Both the position numbers and the translations under genes were made by a program. Shown here piece by piece: positions 48,835-59,429 of a DNA stretch of 64,000 nucleotides. Position 1 is the first letter of the stretch; each line of letters opens with the position of its first letter. The notes beneath the pieces were generated by a model. It was not told the DNA's origin, did not search any database, and saw nothing but the letters and a program-made list of their open reading frames with translations. The stretch is taken from assembly GCA_045105075.1 (NCBI GenBank), contig JBGCDD010000041.1, forward strand, positions 4,715 to 68,714, in the 5' to 3' direction. The stretch comes from JBGCDD01 sp045105075 (lineage in GTDB: Bacteria > Pseudomonadota > Alphaproteobacteria > Rhodobacterales > Rhodobacteraceae).

Positions 48835-49931
48835 CGAACGACGAATTCGGCATGAAGTGCGCCTGCTGCCTTGAGGCTTTTCAAGATGTCGATCATGTCT
48901 CGTGGTGACACGCCCAACGCGTTCAATCCAGCAACCACTTCAGACAAGGAAGTGGCCTCTGGGACTTCAGCCAGCGCGACGCCTTCTTCCTCCTCGATCC
49001 CGACGCCTGTTCGGGGAACAACAACGGTTTCGCCATCAGCAAAAGGGTTAGGTTGAACGACAAGTGGGGCCTCCTCGATACGCAAAGTTAGATTGCCTTG
49101 CGACACAGCAACGCGGGATAAGCGAACGTCGTCGCCCATGACGATAGTGCCTGATCTTTGATCAACGACCACGCGTGCTTTACGTTGTGGCTCCACTAGT
49201 ATGTTCTCAATTCGGCCAATGGCATGCGCTGTTGAACGTGTTCGCGTGGCAGCAATATCCAATCGAACAGTACCTGAGTCCTGCATCAAGGCGACCTCAC
49301 GTCTAAACTCGTTGTTGATGGCCGCTTCAATCCGCTCAGCAGTGGTAAAGTCGGGCTCGCGCAACGCGAGGCGCATGGTCGTTAACGACGCGAGGTCGAA
49401 CTCGATTTCTCGTTCAACCCGCGCACCAGATGGGATGATCCCCGAAGTTGGCACCCCTTGGACGACGGTGGCCGCCTGCCCTTCGGCGACAACGCCACCT
49501 GCAAGAATAGCCCCTTGGGCAACTGCATAAATCTGTCCATCTGCCGCATTGAGCGGGGTCATGATGAGCGTCCCTCCCAAGAGACTGTTGGAATCTCCGA
49601 TCGCTGACACCGTCACATCGATTTGACCACCAACCCGCGAAAACGGAGGCAGGGTCGCAGTTACAAAGACGGCTGCAACGTTTTTTGGGCGAAACTGTTC
49701 ACCCGCCACGTTCACTCCAAGGCGCTCAAGAATGTTGGACATGATTTCTTCGGTAAAAGGCGCGTTGCGAAGCCCGTCACCAGTACCGTTCAACCCAACA
49801 ACCAAACCATATCCCACCAGATCATTCCCACGAACGCCGTCGAACTCAACCAAATCTTTCAGTCGAATAGAGCCCGATTGCGCAGCCAGTGGCAGCAGAA
49901 TGGCAAAAATCAAGACAGCAAAATACTTCAT
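48831..49931 (-). CDS. flgI: Flagellar P-ring protein FlgI
   Basis: 366 residues with an N-terminal signal peptide (MKYFAVLIFAILLPLAAQ, then SGSIRLKDL). GNDLVGYGLVVGLNGTGD and DMIDILKSLKAAGALHAEFVV are family signatures. It forms the periplasmic ring that supports the flagellar rod. Its start overlaps flgL by 4 bases (ATGA). Confidence 0.97.
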   Translation of the reverse strand: MKYFAVLIFAILLPLAAQSGSIRLKDLVEFDGVRGNDLVGYGLVVGLNGTGDGLRNAPFTEEIMSNILERLGVNVAGEQFRPKNVAAVFVTATLPPFSRVGGQIDVTVSAIGDSNSLLGGTLIMTPLNAADGQIYAVAQGAILAGGVVAEGQAATVVQGVPTSGIIPSGARVEREIEFDLASLTTMRLALREPDFTTAERIEAAINNEFRREVALMQDSGTVRLDIAATRTRSTAHAIGRIENILVEPQRKARVVVDQRSGTIVMGDDVRLSRVAVSQGNLTLRIEEAPLVVQPNPFADGETVVVPRTGVGIEEEEGVALAEVPEATSLSEVVAGLNALGVSPRDMIDILKSLKAAGALHAEFVVR

Positions 49932-50935
49932 CGTAGGAAACTCAGCAAAGACAAACGGGAAGTCCTAACGGTCACTGAGTAGAGGCTTTCGAGCTGAAAC
50001 TGCACGTTTTCCAACCGCGTTGCCGTTTCAAATGGATCCACGTCCAATAAACTGGACTTGGCAAATTCCAAACTGGTTCTTGCAGCTTCGTTGCGTGCCA
50101 TGGCTTCTTCTATCCGTGCTTCGGTGAAACCCAAATCCGCCCGAAGCGAAGTAATGTCATTCTGAGAACCAAGAAGAGCTTGACCACTGGATTGCAAAAT
50201 CTCGTTTTGCGTTTCGCTGTCCAAACCCAATGCCGGGTCGGTCGCCAAGGCAGCAAGTGAAACACTTTTAATCAAGTCTCGAAAGGCAGAATCATTTGCT
50301 TTTATCGTCACACTCACGACTTGCCCGGACCCCACCTGGATACCAGCCAAGTTTTGCGAAGATCCCGAATAGAGTGATGCGCTGAAGCCCGCTGGATCAT
50401 CGAACCAATCAGATGCGGCTTGCTCAATATCTGTCGCGGATGTCAGACCTGACAGTTCGGCGCTAAGTGCATTGAGCAAGTCATCTGAGGTTCCAAGAGG
50501 CGCACGATCTGTAGCAATGCCTCCAAAAATGCTTCGTCCCGCAACGCTTGCATTCAAAGAACCCATGATCACCTCGAGGTCTGACCTGGCTTGATGGGCT
50601 AGGTTGGATCGGACCGACGGCAAATTGGAAGGTGCAGTGGCCAGTAGAGACGAACTTAGCGACGAAGACGCGTCGTGTAGCCGTTCAAGATTCGATTGAG
50701 CATGTGATGTAAACACAGAAGCTTCGGTGGCCGCCAACGAAAAACTGTCCAGCCTCCCCAAATTTCTTTCGATATCAGCGAGGTAAGCGAGATCCCCGCC
50801 AACGCGGGACACAACATCGGTTGTCTGTCCTGTGCTCAGTTCTTGCGTCAATCTTTCGATCGACTGTTTCAGTTGAGTGCTTCGGGTGCGCAACATCATG
50901 TTTTGCGCAAGGTCGCCAATAGAAGTCAGGTTCAT
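49928..50935 (-). CDS. flgL: Flagellar hook-filament junction protein FlgL
   Basis: 335 residues. Flagellin-like N-terminal helix (SIGDLAQNMMLRTRSTQLKQ) and C-terminal helix (LENVQFQLESLYSVTVRTSR) that pack together as in flagellin. HAP3 links the hook to the filament. It follows flgK with 3 bases between. Confidence 0.93.
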   Translation of the reverse strand: MNLTSIGDLAQNMMLRTRSTQLKQSIERLTQELSTGQTTDVVSRVGGDLAYLADIERNLGRLDSFSLAATEASVFTSHAQSNLERLHDASSSLSSSLLATAPSNLPSVRSNLAHQARSDLEVIMGSLNASVAGRSIFGGIATDRAPLGTSDDLLNALSAELSGLTSATDIEQAASDWFDDPAGFSASLYSGSSQNLAGIQVGSGQVVSVTIKANDSAFRDLIKSVSLAALATDPALGLDSETQNEILQSSGQALLGSQNDITSLRADLGFTEARIEEAMARNEAARTSLEFAKSSLLDVDPFETATRLENVQFQLESLYSVTVRTSRLSLLSFLR

Positions 50936-50938
50936 CCA

Positions 50939-52390
50939 TCAAATCCTCAATAAGGTATCCATCATGTCCTGGACGACTTCAATCATCCTGGCGTTTGCGG
51001 CGTAGGCTTGTTCGGCCAACATCAAGGTCTGCAACTCGGAATCTGTATCAACACCTTGTGCCAGTTCAATTTGTGTAAGCTCCGTTTGACTGGCCGACGC
51101 AAAGCTTAGATTTTGGTCGGCTGTGCTGTTTTGTTGTGAAAACCTGGATAAAACTGTCGACACAACACCGGCGGCCGTCAATTGACCGGTGCCAAAGTTG
51201 CCGGATCCCGGCGTCCGAGCAGCATTCAGGGCGTTGCCCAAATCTTGTAAGAATTGAGAGTTGCCAACTGCGCCCGGCACCAGCGCGCCCAAGCCGTCTC
51301 TTAGTCTCCAACTTTCGCCACCTTGGTCAGGATCGACCGATGCATTGAGGCTTAGTCGACCTGCCAAGCCAACTTCATTCGCAACATCAAAGGCACTACC
51401 GTTGTCCGTAAATAATCCCGGCGCGCCTGCCGCCAAAGTGGAATCCAGCGAAGGATCTTCAAACCGTTCAACAAGATCACGAGCGACACTGTCGATGTCT
51501 TCTTGAACCTCTGGCGCTATTTCATCTCGTATCTGAAATTGAGCGCCCAAAGTTCCACCACGCAATGCGCCATTGGCACTGTCGGTACGAATTGGAATCC
51601 CATTCAATTGGAGTCCAGACAGGGCGCCAGATGCCTGGGACATTTGTGGCGTGACCGTGTGCGCTGGAGAAAAGCTTATCTGCGCGGCTGGTCCGTCCAA
51701 CAGAATAACTCCACCGTTTGAGTAAAGCGCAACTTGGCCATGATCACGATCGACCACATTGATTGGTACAATTTCGTTGATTTGATCTAACAGAACTTGG
51801 CGTTGATCCAGCAACGATGCGGTCTCGCCTCCCCGCGACAATGTCGACGTAATGCGCGAGTTCAATTTTTGCACATCGCTTAGTGATTGGTTGAGAACGG
51901 TCACTTGGGCATCGATCGAACGGTCTGCGGAAGATCGCATCGTCTGAACGGTATCCGAGGCCGTGGCCAAAGACGCGGCCAGATCTTTCGCGCTTTGCAC
52001 CGCTGTCGAGAGTCTCTCAACAGAGTTTGGTAAGCTAGATGCTTCAATCAGGCTGGATTCGAAACTTGTCATTCGCATCGCAACCGATCCGACATCGGAT
52101 ACAGATCCAAATGCAAATGTTAGTCTTGAGTGAAAGTTTGCAACAACCTGCGCAGCACCGAATTCCGCATCAGCGCTTCGGCGGTTCGCAATGATTCCAG
52201 GATCAGAGTTACGTGTGATTCCCGCAACAAAGACACCTGGACCAGCCTGGCCATATGACGTCAAACTCAACGAACGACGTACATACCCCGGTGTCAGGGC
52301 ATTTGCGATATTGTCGGAAACAACACCGGTGGAACGGCTCGCAGCCGTTAGTCCGCTATACGCGCTGTGAAGTGCAGAGGTAAGACTCAT
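50939..52390 (-). CDS. flgK: Flagellar hook-associated protein FlgK
   Basis: 483 residues. N-terminal SGLTAASRSTGVVSDNIANA is the rod/hook family signature, and the C-terminal half ends with QTLMLAEQAYAANARMIEVV. HAP1 forms the first junction zone between hook and filament. It lies 43 bases after flgE. Confidence 0.95.
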   Translation of the reverse strand: MSLTSALHSAYSGLTAASRSTGVVSDNIANALTPGYVRRSLSLTSYGQAGPGVFVAGITRNSDPGIIANRRSADAEFGAAQVVANFHSRLTFAFGSVSDVGSVAMRMTSFESSLIEASSLPNSVERLSTAVQSAKDLAASLATASDTVQTMRSSADRSIDAQVTVLNQSLSDVQKLNSRITSTLSRGGETASLLDQRQVLLDQINEIVPINVVDRDHGQVALYSNGGVILLDGPAAQISFSPAHTVTPQMSQASGALSGLQLNGIPIRTDSANGALRGGTLGAQFQIRDEIAPEVQEDIDSVARDLVERFEDPSLDSTLAAGAPGLFTDNGSAFDVANEVGLAGRLSLNASVDPDQGGESWRLRDGLGALVPGAVGNSQFLQDLGNALNAARTPGSGNFGTGQLTAAGVVSTVLSRFSQQNSTADQNLSFASASQTELTQIELAQGVDTDSELQTLMLAEQAYAANARMIEVVQDMMDTLLRI

Positions 52391-52433
52391 GTCAATGGCT
52401 CCTGTCTGGTCCAGGTCAGATCAAGTTAGGGGA

Positions 52434-53735
52434 TTAGCGCTTAATGTTTGTTGTTTCCTGAAGCATCTCATCCACGGTTTGAATGACCTTCGCGTTCGAG
52501 GAGTAAGCCCTTTGTGTTTGAATCATCGCAGTGAGTTCTCCGGCCACATCCGTGGCGGACTCTTCACGCGCGTAAGAAACAATATCGCCTGTGGGTCCGT
52601 CACTTGCGTCCCAAAGAAAGTATGTTCCACTGTCCGTTGAAGGCAGATAGGTTTGTTGATCAAGCGCAACCATGCCATTTGGGTTGGGCAAGTCGACCAG
52701 CGGAACTTTGTAAATCGTCCGCGTGATGCCAGTATCAAAGAAGGCATGCACAAACCCGTTGGCATCAACTTCGACGCTGGTCATATTGCCGACCGGTGTG
52801 CCATCTTTGGAAATCGAGACAGGCGCGAATTTGTCACCCAACTGCGTCAGGCCGTCGCTTTGGCCAATGTTGCCAATGTTGATTTCCATCGCGCCGCCCG
52901 CAACGTTCACGATCATCGACCCAGATGTCGCATCATAGGCGCCGCCAGAAATCGTAGTGACCGAAGCAAGCGTGCCACCAAGCGCCGTGGAGTCATCAAA
53001 CGTGAGCGTGTACTCACCAATCACGGCGCCAGCCGAAGCCGAATCCGTCAGTGTCAAAGTCCATTCGTTTGACTCGCCAGTTGCCGGTACGGTCGGTGAA
53101 AAACTGGCCGTGATGCTTTCGGATTTGCCTAAATTGTCAAAATACTCAATCGGCAGATCAGAAGCCTCTCCAGTTCCTGTGGACTCGGTGTCAACAGCGG
53201 GCAAGTTGATGCCCAGTGACATTTCTGTGGTTGGTTCGCTTGTGAATTGGTTCACATTGATCCGCACCGGCTCCAGGCCATCCGAAGTGTCGCGCGGAAA
53301 ACTGGGGATGCTCCCATCGGGCAATGCAGGCCAGCCAAGCAGCACCAAGCCAGATTCACTGGTCAAAAATCCGTCAGCATTTGTCCGAAAAGAGCCCGTC
53401 GATGTCAGCAACATTTGTGGCGTACCGTTATTGGCATTCACTTCAGAAATTGACGCAACAGGCAGCATCCCACGGCCGCGCACCGCCAAATCAGTAGCAT
53501 TTGTAGTCGAAACAAGCGGCCCACGTTCATCAACAAGGCGCTGTGTTGTTGAGCGGACACCGCCAGCTGAATATTTGCCCCCAGACGCAGAGGTCACCAT
53601 CGAATGAAAGTCGGTGTTGACCCGCTTGTACCCAAAGGTGGAAGAATTCGCGATGTTGTCGGAGATAGATGCCAGACGACTGGCATTTGCTGTAAGGCCA
53701 GCAACACCGGCATTTAGCGAAGAGGAGATGGTCAT
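52434..53735 (-). CDS. flgE: Flagellar hook protein FlgE
   Basis: 433 residues. N-terminus SSSLNAGVAGLTANASRLAS-type followed by ISDNIANSSTFGYKRVNT, and C-terminus with LTAMIQTQRAYSSNAKVIQT, both standard for FlgE. It builds the curved hook outside the cell. Start at 53735 chosen by homology; an earlier in-frame ATG adds 13 residues. Confidence 0.95.
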   Translation of the reverse strand: MTISSSLNAGVAGLTANASRLASISDNIANSSTFGYKRVNTDFHSMVTSASGGKYSAGGVRSTTQRLVDERGPLVSTTNATDLAVRGRGMLPVASISEVNANNGTPQMLLTSTGSFRTNADGFLTSESGLVLLGWPALPDGSIPSFPRDTSDGLEPVRINVNQFTSEPTTEMSLGINLPAVDTESTGTGEASDLPIEYFDNLGKSESITASFSPTVPATGESNEWTLTLTDSASAGAVIGEYTLTFDDSTALGGTLASVTTISGGAYDATSGSMIVNVAGGAMEINIGNIGQSDGLTQLGDKFAPVSISKDGTPVGNMTSVEVDANGFVHAFFDTGITRTIYKVPLVDLPNPNGMVALDQQTYLPSTDSGTYFLWDASDGPTGDIVSYAREESATDVAGELTAMIQTQRAYSSNAKVIQTVDEMLQETTNIKR

Positions 53736-53780
53736 AAATACGCCTTTCTGAAGTATCAAACAGTCTTGGCGCAACAGCTA

Positions 53781-53806
53781 TAGCGCGGTGACTTAACACC
53801 GCGCTA
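53781..53806 (-). other. Stem-loop between motB and flgE
   Basis: Perfect 10-base inverted repeat TAGCGCGGTG / CACCGCGCTA with loop ACTTAA. It lacks a T-run on the minus strand, so it is more likely an mRNA-processing or stabilising element than a full terminator. Confidence 0.55.
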
Positions 53807-53850
53807 ACAGTTAAAATCTTCTCTAATTCTGAAGTCGTCGCAGACCCGGT

Positions 53851-54687
53851 TTAGTCCTCATTCAACAGGATTATTTCGATCCTGTTGTTGCGCTCCGCCA
53901 TTGGATTTTCATCCACATGATCGCGATCGCCGTGACCAACAATCCGCTGGAAACGTTCGGGTTCCACCGCCTCACCTTGAAGCAGCAAACGGGTAGCCTT
54001 GGCCCGCGCTGTGGACAGCTCCCAGACCGGATTCTCCAGTGCCACAACGGGGTTAGCCCGCAAATGTCCACCCACAGCCACGCCATTTGGCACCAAGGCG
54101 CTGGCCTGGCCAACAAACTTGGTCAGAGCTCGCAAAAGGTCGGTTGGCTCATTTGTCTCACCTTCAAACAACTTGTCGTCCCGGGTGTCGAACAGTTCGA
54201 TCACCATGCCTTCATCTGTCACTTTTGTAACGATATGTTTCAAAAGATCGTCGGAGACCTCACTTTCACCCGCTTTGCCCTTCAAAGCTTCCTGAACCGC
54301 TTCAAACTCTGACGAAGAGTCGGCGCCACCGGAATCATCCACACCAGCATCACCGCGCGATTGCATTGATTCCGTGGGGTGCTTTTCAGAGGCACCTTGT
54401 TGAATCTGAGCCAGAATTTCCTCGGACAGCTGGCTGGTTCCGCCGAATGGCCCATCGCTGCCGCCAGAAATTTTGTGAATTGGAATTGTCGGCGAGAAGT
54501 AATCCGCCAACCCTTTTCTTTGCTTTTCAGTCGTCGCGTTCAACAGCCACATCAACATGAAGAAGGCCATCATGGCCGTGACGAAATCCGCATAAGCGAC
54601 TTTCCACGCGCCACCGTGATGGCCATCGCCACCCGAGACTTTCTTCCGTTTGATGATGACCGGCGCGACATTTGTCGACGCACTCAT
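53851..54687 (-). CDS. motB: Flagellar motor stator protein MotB
   Basis: 278 residues. Single membrane helix with the proton-channel Asp context (AYADFVTAMMAFFMLMWLL), a plug region, a long acidic linker, and a C-terminal OmpA-like peptidoglycan-binding domain (GHGDRDHVDENPMAERNNR). AAGGTGG places the start at 54687 rather than 54696. MotA is not in the window. It is first of the flagellar genes here. Confidence 0.93.
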   Translation of the reverse strand: MSASTNVAPVIIKRKKVSGGDGHHGGAWKVAYADFVTAMMAFFMLMWLLNATTEKQRKGLADYFSPTIPIHKISGGSDGPFGGTSQLSEEILAQIQQGASEKHPTESMQSRGDAGVDDSGGADSSSEFEAVQEALKGKAGESEVSDDLLKHIVTKVTDEGMVIELFDTRDDKLFEGETNEPTDLLRALTKFVGQASALVPNGVAVGGHLRANPVVALENPVWELSTARAKATRLLLQGEAVEPERFQRIVGHGDRDHVDENPMAERNNRIEIILLNED

Positions 54688-55052
54688 CTCATCCACCTTT
54701 ATTACTCACCCATGAACGGGATAGCAGATGAGGTGTTAAGAGAGGCCTAACAGATAAACTTGTCTATGAACTGATGCCACAGCGCTGGTAACATTTCGTC
54801 TGGTGCACCTTCTGCGCCATAGACCACCAAAAAAAGATTATTTCGTTATCTCTGAACGCCTTATCTTTGCCTCAAAGCCGTATCCGTAGCCGACCACAGC
54901 ATCGAATACACACTCTTTTCTGTTAAGAAACATGACCACGACAGCACCGTTCACCCTTAGTTAAGACCTTGGGTTGCAAGCGAAATTCTTAACTTCTGCG
55001 ATCCCTAGCCAACGCACCGTTCCACCCCACGCAGGGTCCGACGCGGTTTTGC
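54688..55052. other. Gene-free stretch upstream of motB
   Basis: About 365 bases, less GC-rich than its surroundings. No open frame of note, no hairpin of note. It must hold the motB promoter, but I could not assign -35 and -10 boxes with confidence. Confidence 0.5.
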
Positions 55053-56684
55053 TCACACCACAGGTTCGTCCCAAAGCACATCGCCAAATTGGTCGCGCAA
55101 CTTGTTCTTGAGAACCTTTCCGGTGCCGCCAATGGGCAAGCTGTCCACAAAAATAACCTGATCCGGCACCTGCCAACTGGCGACTTTGCCCTTGTAGAAA
55201 TCAAGAATCACCTGCGCGCTGGGTGACGTGTCCGGCGCTTTGACCACCACGAGCACCGGGCGTTCGTCCCATTTTTTGTGACGCGCAGCAATTGCAGCCG
55301 CATTTGCCACCTCGGGATGCGAGATCGCAATGTCTTCAAGTTCAACCGTAGAAATCCATTCCCCCCCGGATTTGATGATGTCTTTGGATCGATCGCGGAT
55401 GATCATGTACCCATCCGGATCAATCGTGGCGACGTCGCCTGTGTCAAACCACCCGTCCTGCGTCAGCGCAGAATCCGGTTTCTTGAAATAGCTTTCCATA
55501 ATCCAGAACCCGCGAATTTGCAGATCGCCTTGCGTTTGGCCGTCTTCGGGCAAAACCTGACCTTTGTCATCCACGATCCGCAACTCGACCCCATAGGGCG
55601 GGCGCCCCTGCCCCACACGCAACGCGCCTTTTTCGCTGTCGCTGAGCCCTTGGTGCTTTTGCAGCAGCTGGTTCAATGTGCCCAGCGGACTGGTTTCTGT
55701 CATCCCCCAACCGTGGATCAACTCAACCCCGTAGAGATCTCGAAACGCCGGAATCATCGAACTTGGCAACGCCGAGCCCCCCACAAGCGTGCGGGTCAGG
55801 CTTTCGGCTTTGCTTCCGGTGCTTTCCAATGCGCCCAGCAATCCCATCCAGATGGTGGGCACCCCCAAAGCCATCGTCACTTGATGATCATCAATCAGCT
55901 TGACCAGGCTTTCACCGTCCAGATTTGGCCCCGGCAGCACAAATTTGCACCCCACGCCGGCTGCAATGTAGGGCACACCCCACGCATTTGCATGAAACAT
56001 CGGCACCACGGCCATGGTCGTGTCCTTGGCACTCAGCGCGATACCATCGGGTTGATTGGCGCCCAGTGAATGCAGCACCGTTGAGCGATGCGAGTATTGC
56101 ACCCCCTTGGGATTGCCGGTCGTGCCCGAAGTGTAACACAGGCTTGAAGGCATGCGTTCGTCCAGATCGGGCCACGTGTAAGTGTCGTCCTCGGCCTGTA
56201 GCAAAGTGTCGTAAAACAGAATGCCCGGACTCATCTCGGCGATGTCCGGATCTTGCGCCCCCATAAAGATCACGTGTTTGAGCGATTTCAGCTGATCCCC
56301 AAGCTTGGCAACCACTGGCAAAAAGGTTTTGTCGAGAAACAGCACCTGATCTTCGGCATGGTTGATAATATAGACCAGCTGTTCGGGAAACAGGCGCGGA
56401 TTGATGGTGTGACAGACGAAACCGGCCCCGGCGACGCCAAAATAGATCTCAAGATGGCGTTGGTTGTTCCAGGCAATCGTTGCGCAGCGCTGCCCGGGCT
56501 CCAGCCCCAAACGCTCCAGGGCCGCTGCAAGCCTGCGCGCGTTTCTCTCGACAGTGCGCCAATTGGTTATCTGCACCTCGCCGTCTGTTTCCACCGAAAC
56601 AATCGACGTTTCCCCGTGATATCGCCCGGCATGGGCGATCAACGAGCTGATCAACAAAGGCTGATCCATCATCGTACCGTTCAT
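55053..56684 (-). CDS. Acyl-CoA ligase (AMP-forming, DmdB-like fatty-acid type)
   Basis: 543 residues. Motifs: [20 protein letters not shown] (phosphate loop), [38 protein letters not shown] and [12 protein letters not shown] with the catalytic Lys. This is the long/medium-chain fatty acid ligase group, which in roseobacters includes 3-methylmercaptopropionate-CoA ligase. GGGGGAGA lies about 7 bases before the ATG. It diverges from the GntR-type gene that probably controls it. Confidence 0.88.
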   Translation of the reverse strand: MNGTMMDQPLLISSLIAHAGRYHGETSIVSVETDGEVQITNWRTVERNARRLAAALERLGLEPGQRCATIAWNNQRHLEIYFGVAGAGFVCHTINPRLFPEQLVYIINHAEDQVLFLDKTFLPVVAKLGDQLKSLKHVIFMGAQDPDIAEMSPGILFYDTLLQAEDDTYTWPDLDERMPSSLCYTSGTTGNPKGVQYSHRSTVLHSLGANQPDGIALSAKDTTMAVVPMFHANAWGVPYIAAGVGCKFVLPGPNLDGESLVKLIDDHQVTMALGVPTIWMGLLGALESTGSKAESLTRTLVGGSALPSSMIPAFRDLYGVELIHGWGMTETSPLGTLNQLLQKHQGLSDSEKGALRVGQGRPPYGVELRIVDDKGQVLPEDGQTQGDLQIRGFWIMESYFKKPDSALTQDGWFDTGDVATIDPDGYMIIRDRSKDIIKSGGEWISTVELEDIAISHPEVANAAAIAARHKKWDERPVLVVVKAPDTSPSAQVILDFYKGKVASWQVPDQVIFVDSLPIGGTGKVLKNKLRDQFGDVLWDEPVV

Positions 56685-56872
56685 CGCGTCTCTCCCCCGT
56701 TTTGAACAATCGTGGCGGCAAACGGCATATGCAGCAAGATTTATCTTGTGGTTTCAATACAGTTTTGACCTTTGCGTCCTGCGGAGCTTGTCTTGCGAGA
56801 CCGACAAAGACCTTGACAGATCCCCCCGTGCGCCGCGAAAAACATCCAACGTTTTATAAAATAGGGAACGGA
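56685..56872. promoter_or_regulatory. Divergent promoter region with palindrome
   Basis: 188 bases between ligase and GntR-type genes. Contains TTTTATAAAA at 56852-56861, a perfect palindrome 11 bases before the regulator start, and a TTGACA at 56813. The palindrome could be a regulator site or part of the promoter. Confidence 0.4.
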
Positions 56873-57538
56873 ATGCTGTTTGGTGGACGCAGTTCGGAAG
56901 ATGACACAGTGGTCGAGATGCTGGCCTCGGCCATTCGCCGGGATATTTCCTTTGGCGTGTTGCGACCCGATCAGAAGCTGAAAATCGAAGCCCTGCGTCA
57001 ATCCTATGGTGGGTCCAACCACTCCATGCGCGAAACGCTGCGGGTGTTGACCTCTGAGGGGATGGTCGAAGCGAACAATCAACGCGGGTTCCGGGTCACC
57101 TCGGCCACCCAGGATGATCTGCGCGATATTCTGTTGCTGCGCCTTGAGGTCGAAAAGCTGGGGCTGACCCGCGCGTTGGAGTTCGGCGATGTGACGTGGG
57201 AAGCCCGGGTCATCGCGGCGCTGCATTCTGTTGCCCATGCTGACAATACCGTACAGGCCACCCCGGACGATGTAACAGCATTGGAATGGGACGAAGCTTG
57301 CCGCGCCTTGATTTTGGCACTGCTCAGCGCCAGCCAATCACCCCGCCTGATCAACATGGCCGCGCAGTTTTACGGGCAATCGCGCCGCTTTCGTCTGGCC
57401 TTGCTGCGCGAAGGGCGCATCGATTTTAGCGCCCGCAAGATCCGACAGGACGCCCTGCGCGACGCCATCACACAACGCGACAAATCCAAGGCTCTGCATC
57501 TGTGGGAACAAGACATCCACGCCGATCTGGGCGCATGA
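56873..57538 (+). CDS. GntR-family regulator (FCD type)
   Basis: 221 residues from ATG 56873; the frame continues upstream to a TTG at 56702 but that part lacks family features. Winged HTH (LASAIRRDISFGVLRPDQK, SMRETLRVLTSEGMV) and FCD ligand domain. It sits between the ligase gene and the ABC importer, 34 bases before the latter, and probably regulates both. Confidence 0.87.
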   Translation: MLFGGRSSEDDTVVEMLASAIRRDISFGVLRPDQKLKIEALRQSYGGSNHSMRETLRVLTSEGMVEANNQRGFRVTSATQDDLRDILLLRLEVEKLGLTRALEFGDVTWEARVIAALHSVAHADNTVQATPDDVTALEWDEACRALILALLSASQSPRLINMAAQFYGQSRRFRLALLREGRIDFSARKIRQDALRDAITQRDKSKALHLWEQDIHADLGA

Positions 57539-57572
57539 GACAAAAACCAAAAGATCATAACGGGAGGACACC

Positions 57573-58592
57573 ATGATCAACTTCAACAGACGTCAAACAC
57601 TTGGCCTGATTGGCGCCGCAGCCGCGACAGGGCTTGCCGCGCCCGCGATTTCGCAAAACAAGAAGATCGTGGTCGGGGCTTTGCGTTTCACCTCGCATTC
57701 CGCCAGCTTCATTGCGGTCGAACGGAACTATTTCGCGCAAGCCGGTCTTGATGTGGAATTGCGCTTTTTCCAAGCGGCACAACCTATGGCCGTTGCAATT
57801 GCATCAGGTGATGTCGACTACGCGGTCACCGCGATTTCGGGTGGTTTGATTTCACTGGCCGACAAGGGCGCGATCAAGGTGATTGGCGGCGCGCTCAGCG
57901 AAGAGCCGGGCATCGACGGGCAGAAAATCCTCGCCTCGGACGCGGCATTCCAGGCTGGGCTGACCTCGCCCGCCGGACTTGCAGGCAAAAAATACGGAAT
58001 TTCCACCGCCGGATCGTCGTTCCATTACATGGGCTCAAAGGTCGCCCAGGCCGAGGGTGTCGAGATGTCGTTCACGCCGTTGCAAAAGGTCGGCGCGATC
58101 ATCGGGGCGCTGAAATCCGGACAAATCGACGCCTGGTCGATTGTGCCTCATATCGCCAAGCCGCTGTCGGGTTCGGGTGCGGTGCATATCATTGGCAACA
58201 TCTCGGATTACCTGCCCAACTATCAGGTCACCACAGTCTTCACCTCGGCGAAAAACGCCAGCGGCGAGCGGGATCAGACAACCGATTTCCTGGGCGCGTT
58301 TTCGCAAGGCGTGTCCGATTACAACTCAACCATGATCGACAAGGCCGGCGGCGACGACGGCGTTAACGAAATGGTCGATCTGATCCACAAATATGTCTAC
58401 ACGGATCGTCCGCGCGAAAAAGCGGCACCTTCAATCATCAATGGCACAATGCGCGTGAACGACGGTGCCCGCCTGAACATCGCCTCGGTGCAGGATCAGC
58501 TTAACTGGTTCCAATCGGAGGGTTTGGTGGACGACGACATCACGCTCGATACCTTTGTGGATCCCAGTTATGTGGACACGTTTGAGGCGTAA
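57573..58592 (+). CDS. ABC substrate-binding protein, sulfonate/nitrate/thiamine-precursor type
   Basis: 339 residues. N-terminal NRRQTLGLIGAAAATGLAA looks like a Tat signal peptide with twin Arg, cut after PAISQ. The body fits the NMT1/SsuA fold (FIAVERNYFAQAGLDVELRFF). It would deliver an organic solute to the SsuB/SsuC-like partners that follow. Substrate unknown; an acid activated by the adjacent ligase is a fair guess. Confidence 0.87.
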   Translation: MINFNRRQTLGLIGAAAATGLAAPAISQNKKIVVGALRFTSHSASFIAVERNYFAQAGLDVELRFFQAAQPMAVAIASGDVDYAVTAISGGLISLADKGAIKVIGGALSEEPGIDGQKILASDAAFQAGLTSPAGLAGKKYGISTAGSSFHYMGSKVAQAEGVEMSFTPLQKVGAIIGALKSGQIDAWSIVPHIAKPLSGSGAVHIIGNISDYLPNYQVTTVFTSAKNASGERDQTTDFLGAFSQGVSDYNSTMIDKAGGDDGVNEMVDLIHKYVYTDRPREKAAPSIINGTMRVNDGARLNIASVQDQLNWFQSEGLVDDDITLDTFVDPSYVDTFEA

Positions 58593-58661
58593 GCGCCTGA
58601 AAAATCCGTTGGGCCACAGTGACACACTGGGCCCAACGCCCCTCTGCCCAAGGACAAATTG

Positions 58662-59429
58662 ATGGATATTCGCCTGGACTCAATCCACCATTCTTATGGT
58701 GACACAGAGGTTTTGCGTGACATCTCGCTGGATATTCCAACCGGGCGTATCGTTTGTCTGGTGGGGCCTTCAGGGTGCGGAAAATCGACCCTTTTGCGTC
58801 TGATCGGCGGCTTGGAACGCCCCAGCGCGGGGCGGGTTTTGCAATTGGGCACGCCGCCCGAGGGGTGCCTGAACGCGCTGACCTATGTGTTCCAGGATTT
58901 TGCCTTGTTGCCCTGGCGATCGGTGCGCGGCAACATCTCGCTGGTTCTGGAAGATCACGGCATTCGAGGCGCGCGCGCCGACGACATTATCAACGATGTG
59001 TTGTCGCGCACAAAGCTGGCCGATTTCAGCCATGCCCTGCCCCGCCAGTTGTCGGGCGGAATGAAACAACGGGTGGCCATCGCGCGCGCACTAGCGGTGA
59101 AGCCGGCAGTCATGCTGATGGACGAACCGCTCTCGGCGCTTGACAGTCAGACCCGCGAATTGCTGATGGATGATCTGGTGGCACTGTGGACCCGCCAACG
59201 CTTCACGGCCGCTTATGTCACCCACAACCTGGCCGAAGCGGTGCGTTTGGGCCACCGCATTGTCGTGCTGTCCCGCCGTCCCGGCGAAATCCGGGAAGTG
59301 GTTGAAATCGAAACGCCTCTGTCAGAGCGCGCCCATGGCGACCGCAGTCTTGAAAAGACCCAAAAACATCTGTGGGATCTGATGCGCGATGAAGCGCGTG
59401 CCGCAGACGCGGAATTGCTCAATGTCTGA
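58662..59429 (+). CDS. ABC transporter ATPase, SsuB/TauB type
   Basis: 255 residues. Walker A GPSGCGKST, signature LSGGMKQRVAIARAL, Walker B VMLMDEPLSALD. ATG 58662 has AAGGAC about 6 bases upstream and is preferred over the TTG just before it. It ends inside the permease start (ATGTCTGA). Confidence 0.92.
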   Translation: MDIRLDSIHHSYGDTEVLRDISLDIPTGRIVCLVGPSGCGKSTLLRLIGGLERPSAGRVLQLGTPPEGCLNALTYVFQDFALLPWRSVRGNISLVLEDHGIRGARADDIINDVLSRTKLADFSHALPRQLSGGMKQRVAIARALAVKPAVMLMDEPLSALDSQTRELLMDDLVALWTRQRFTAAYVTHNLAEAVRLGHRIVVLSRRPGEIREVVEIETPLSERAHGDRSLEKTQKHLWDLMRDEARAADAELLNV

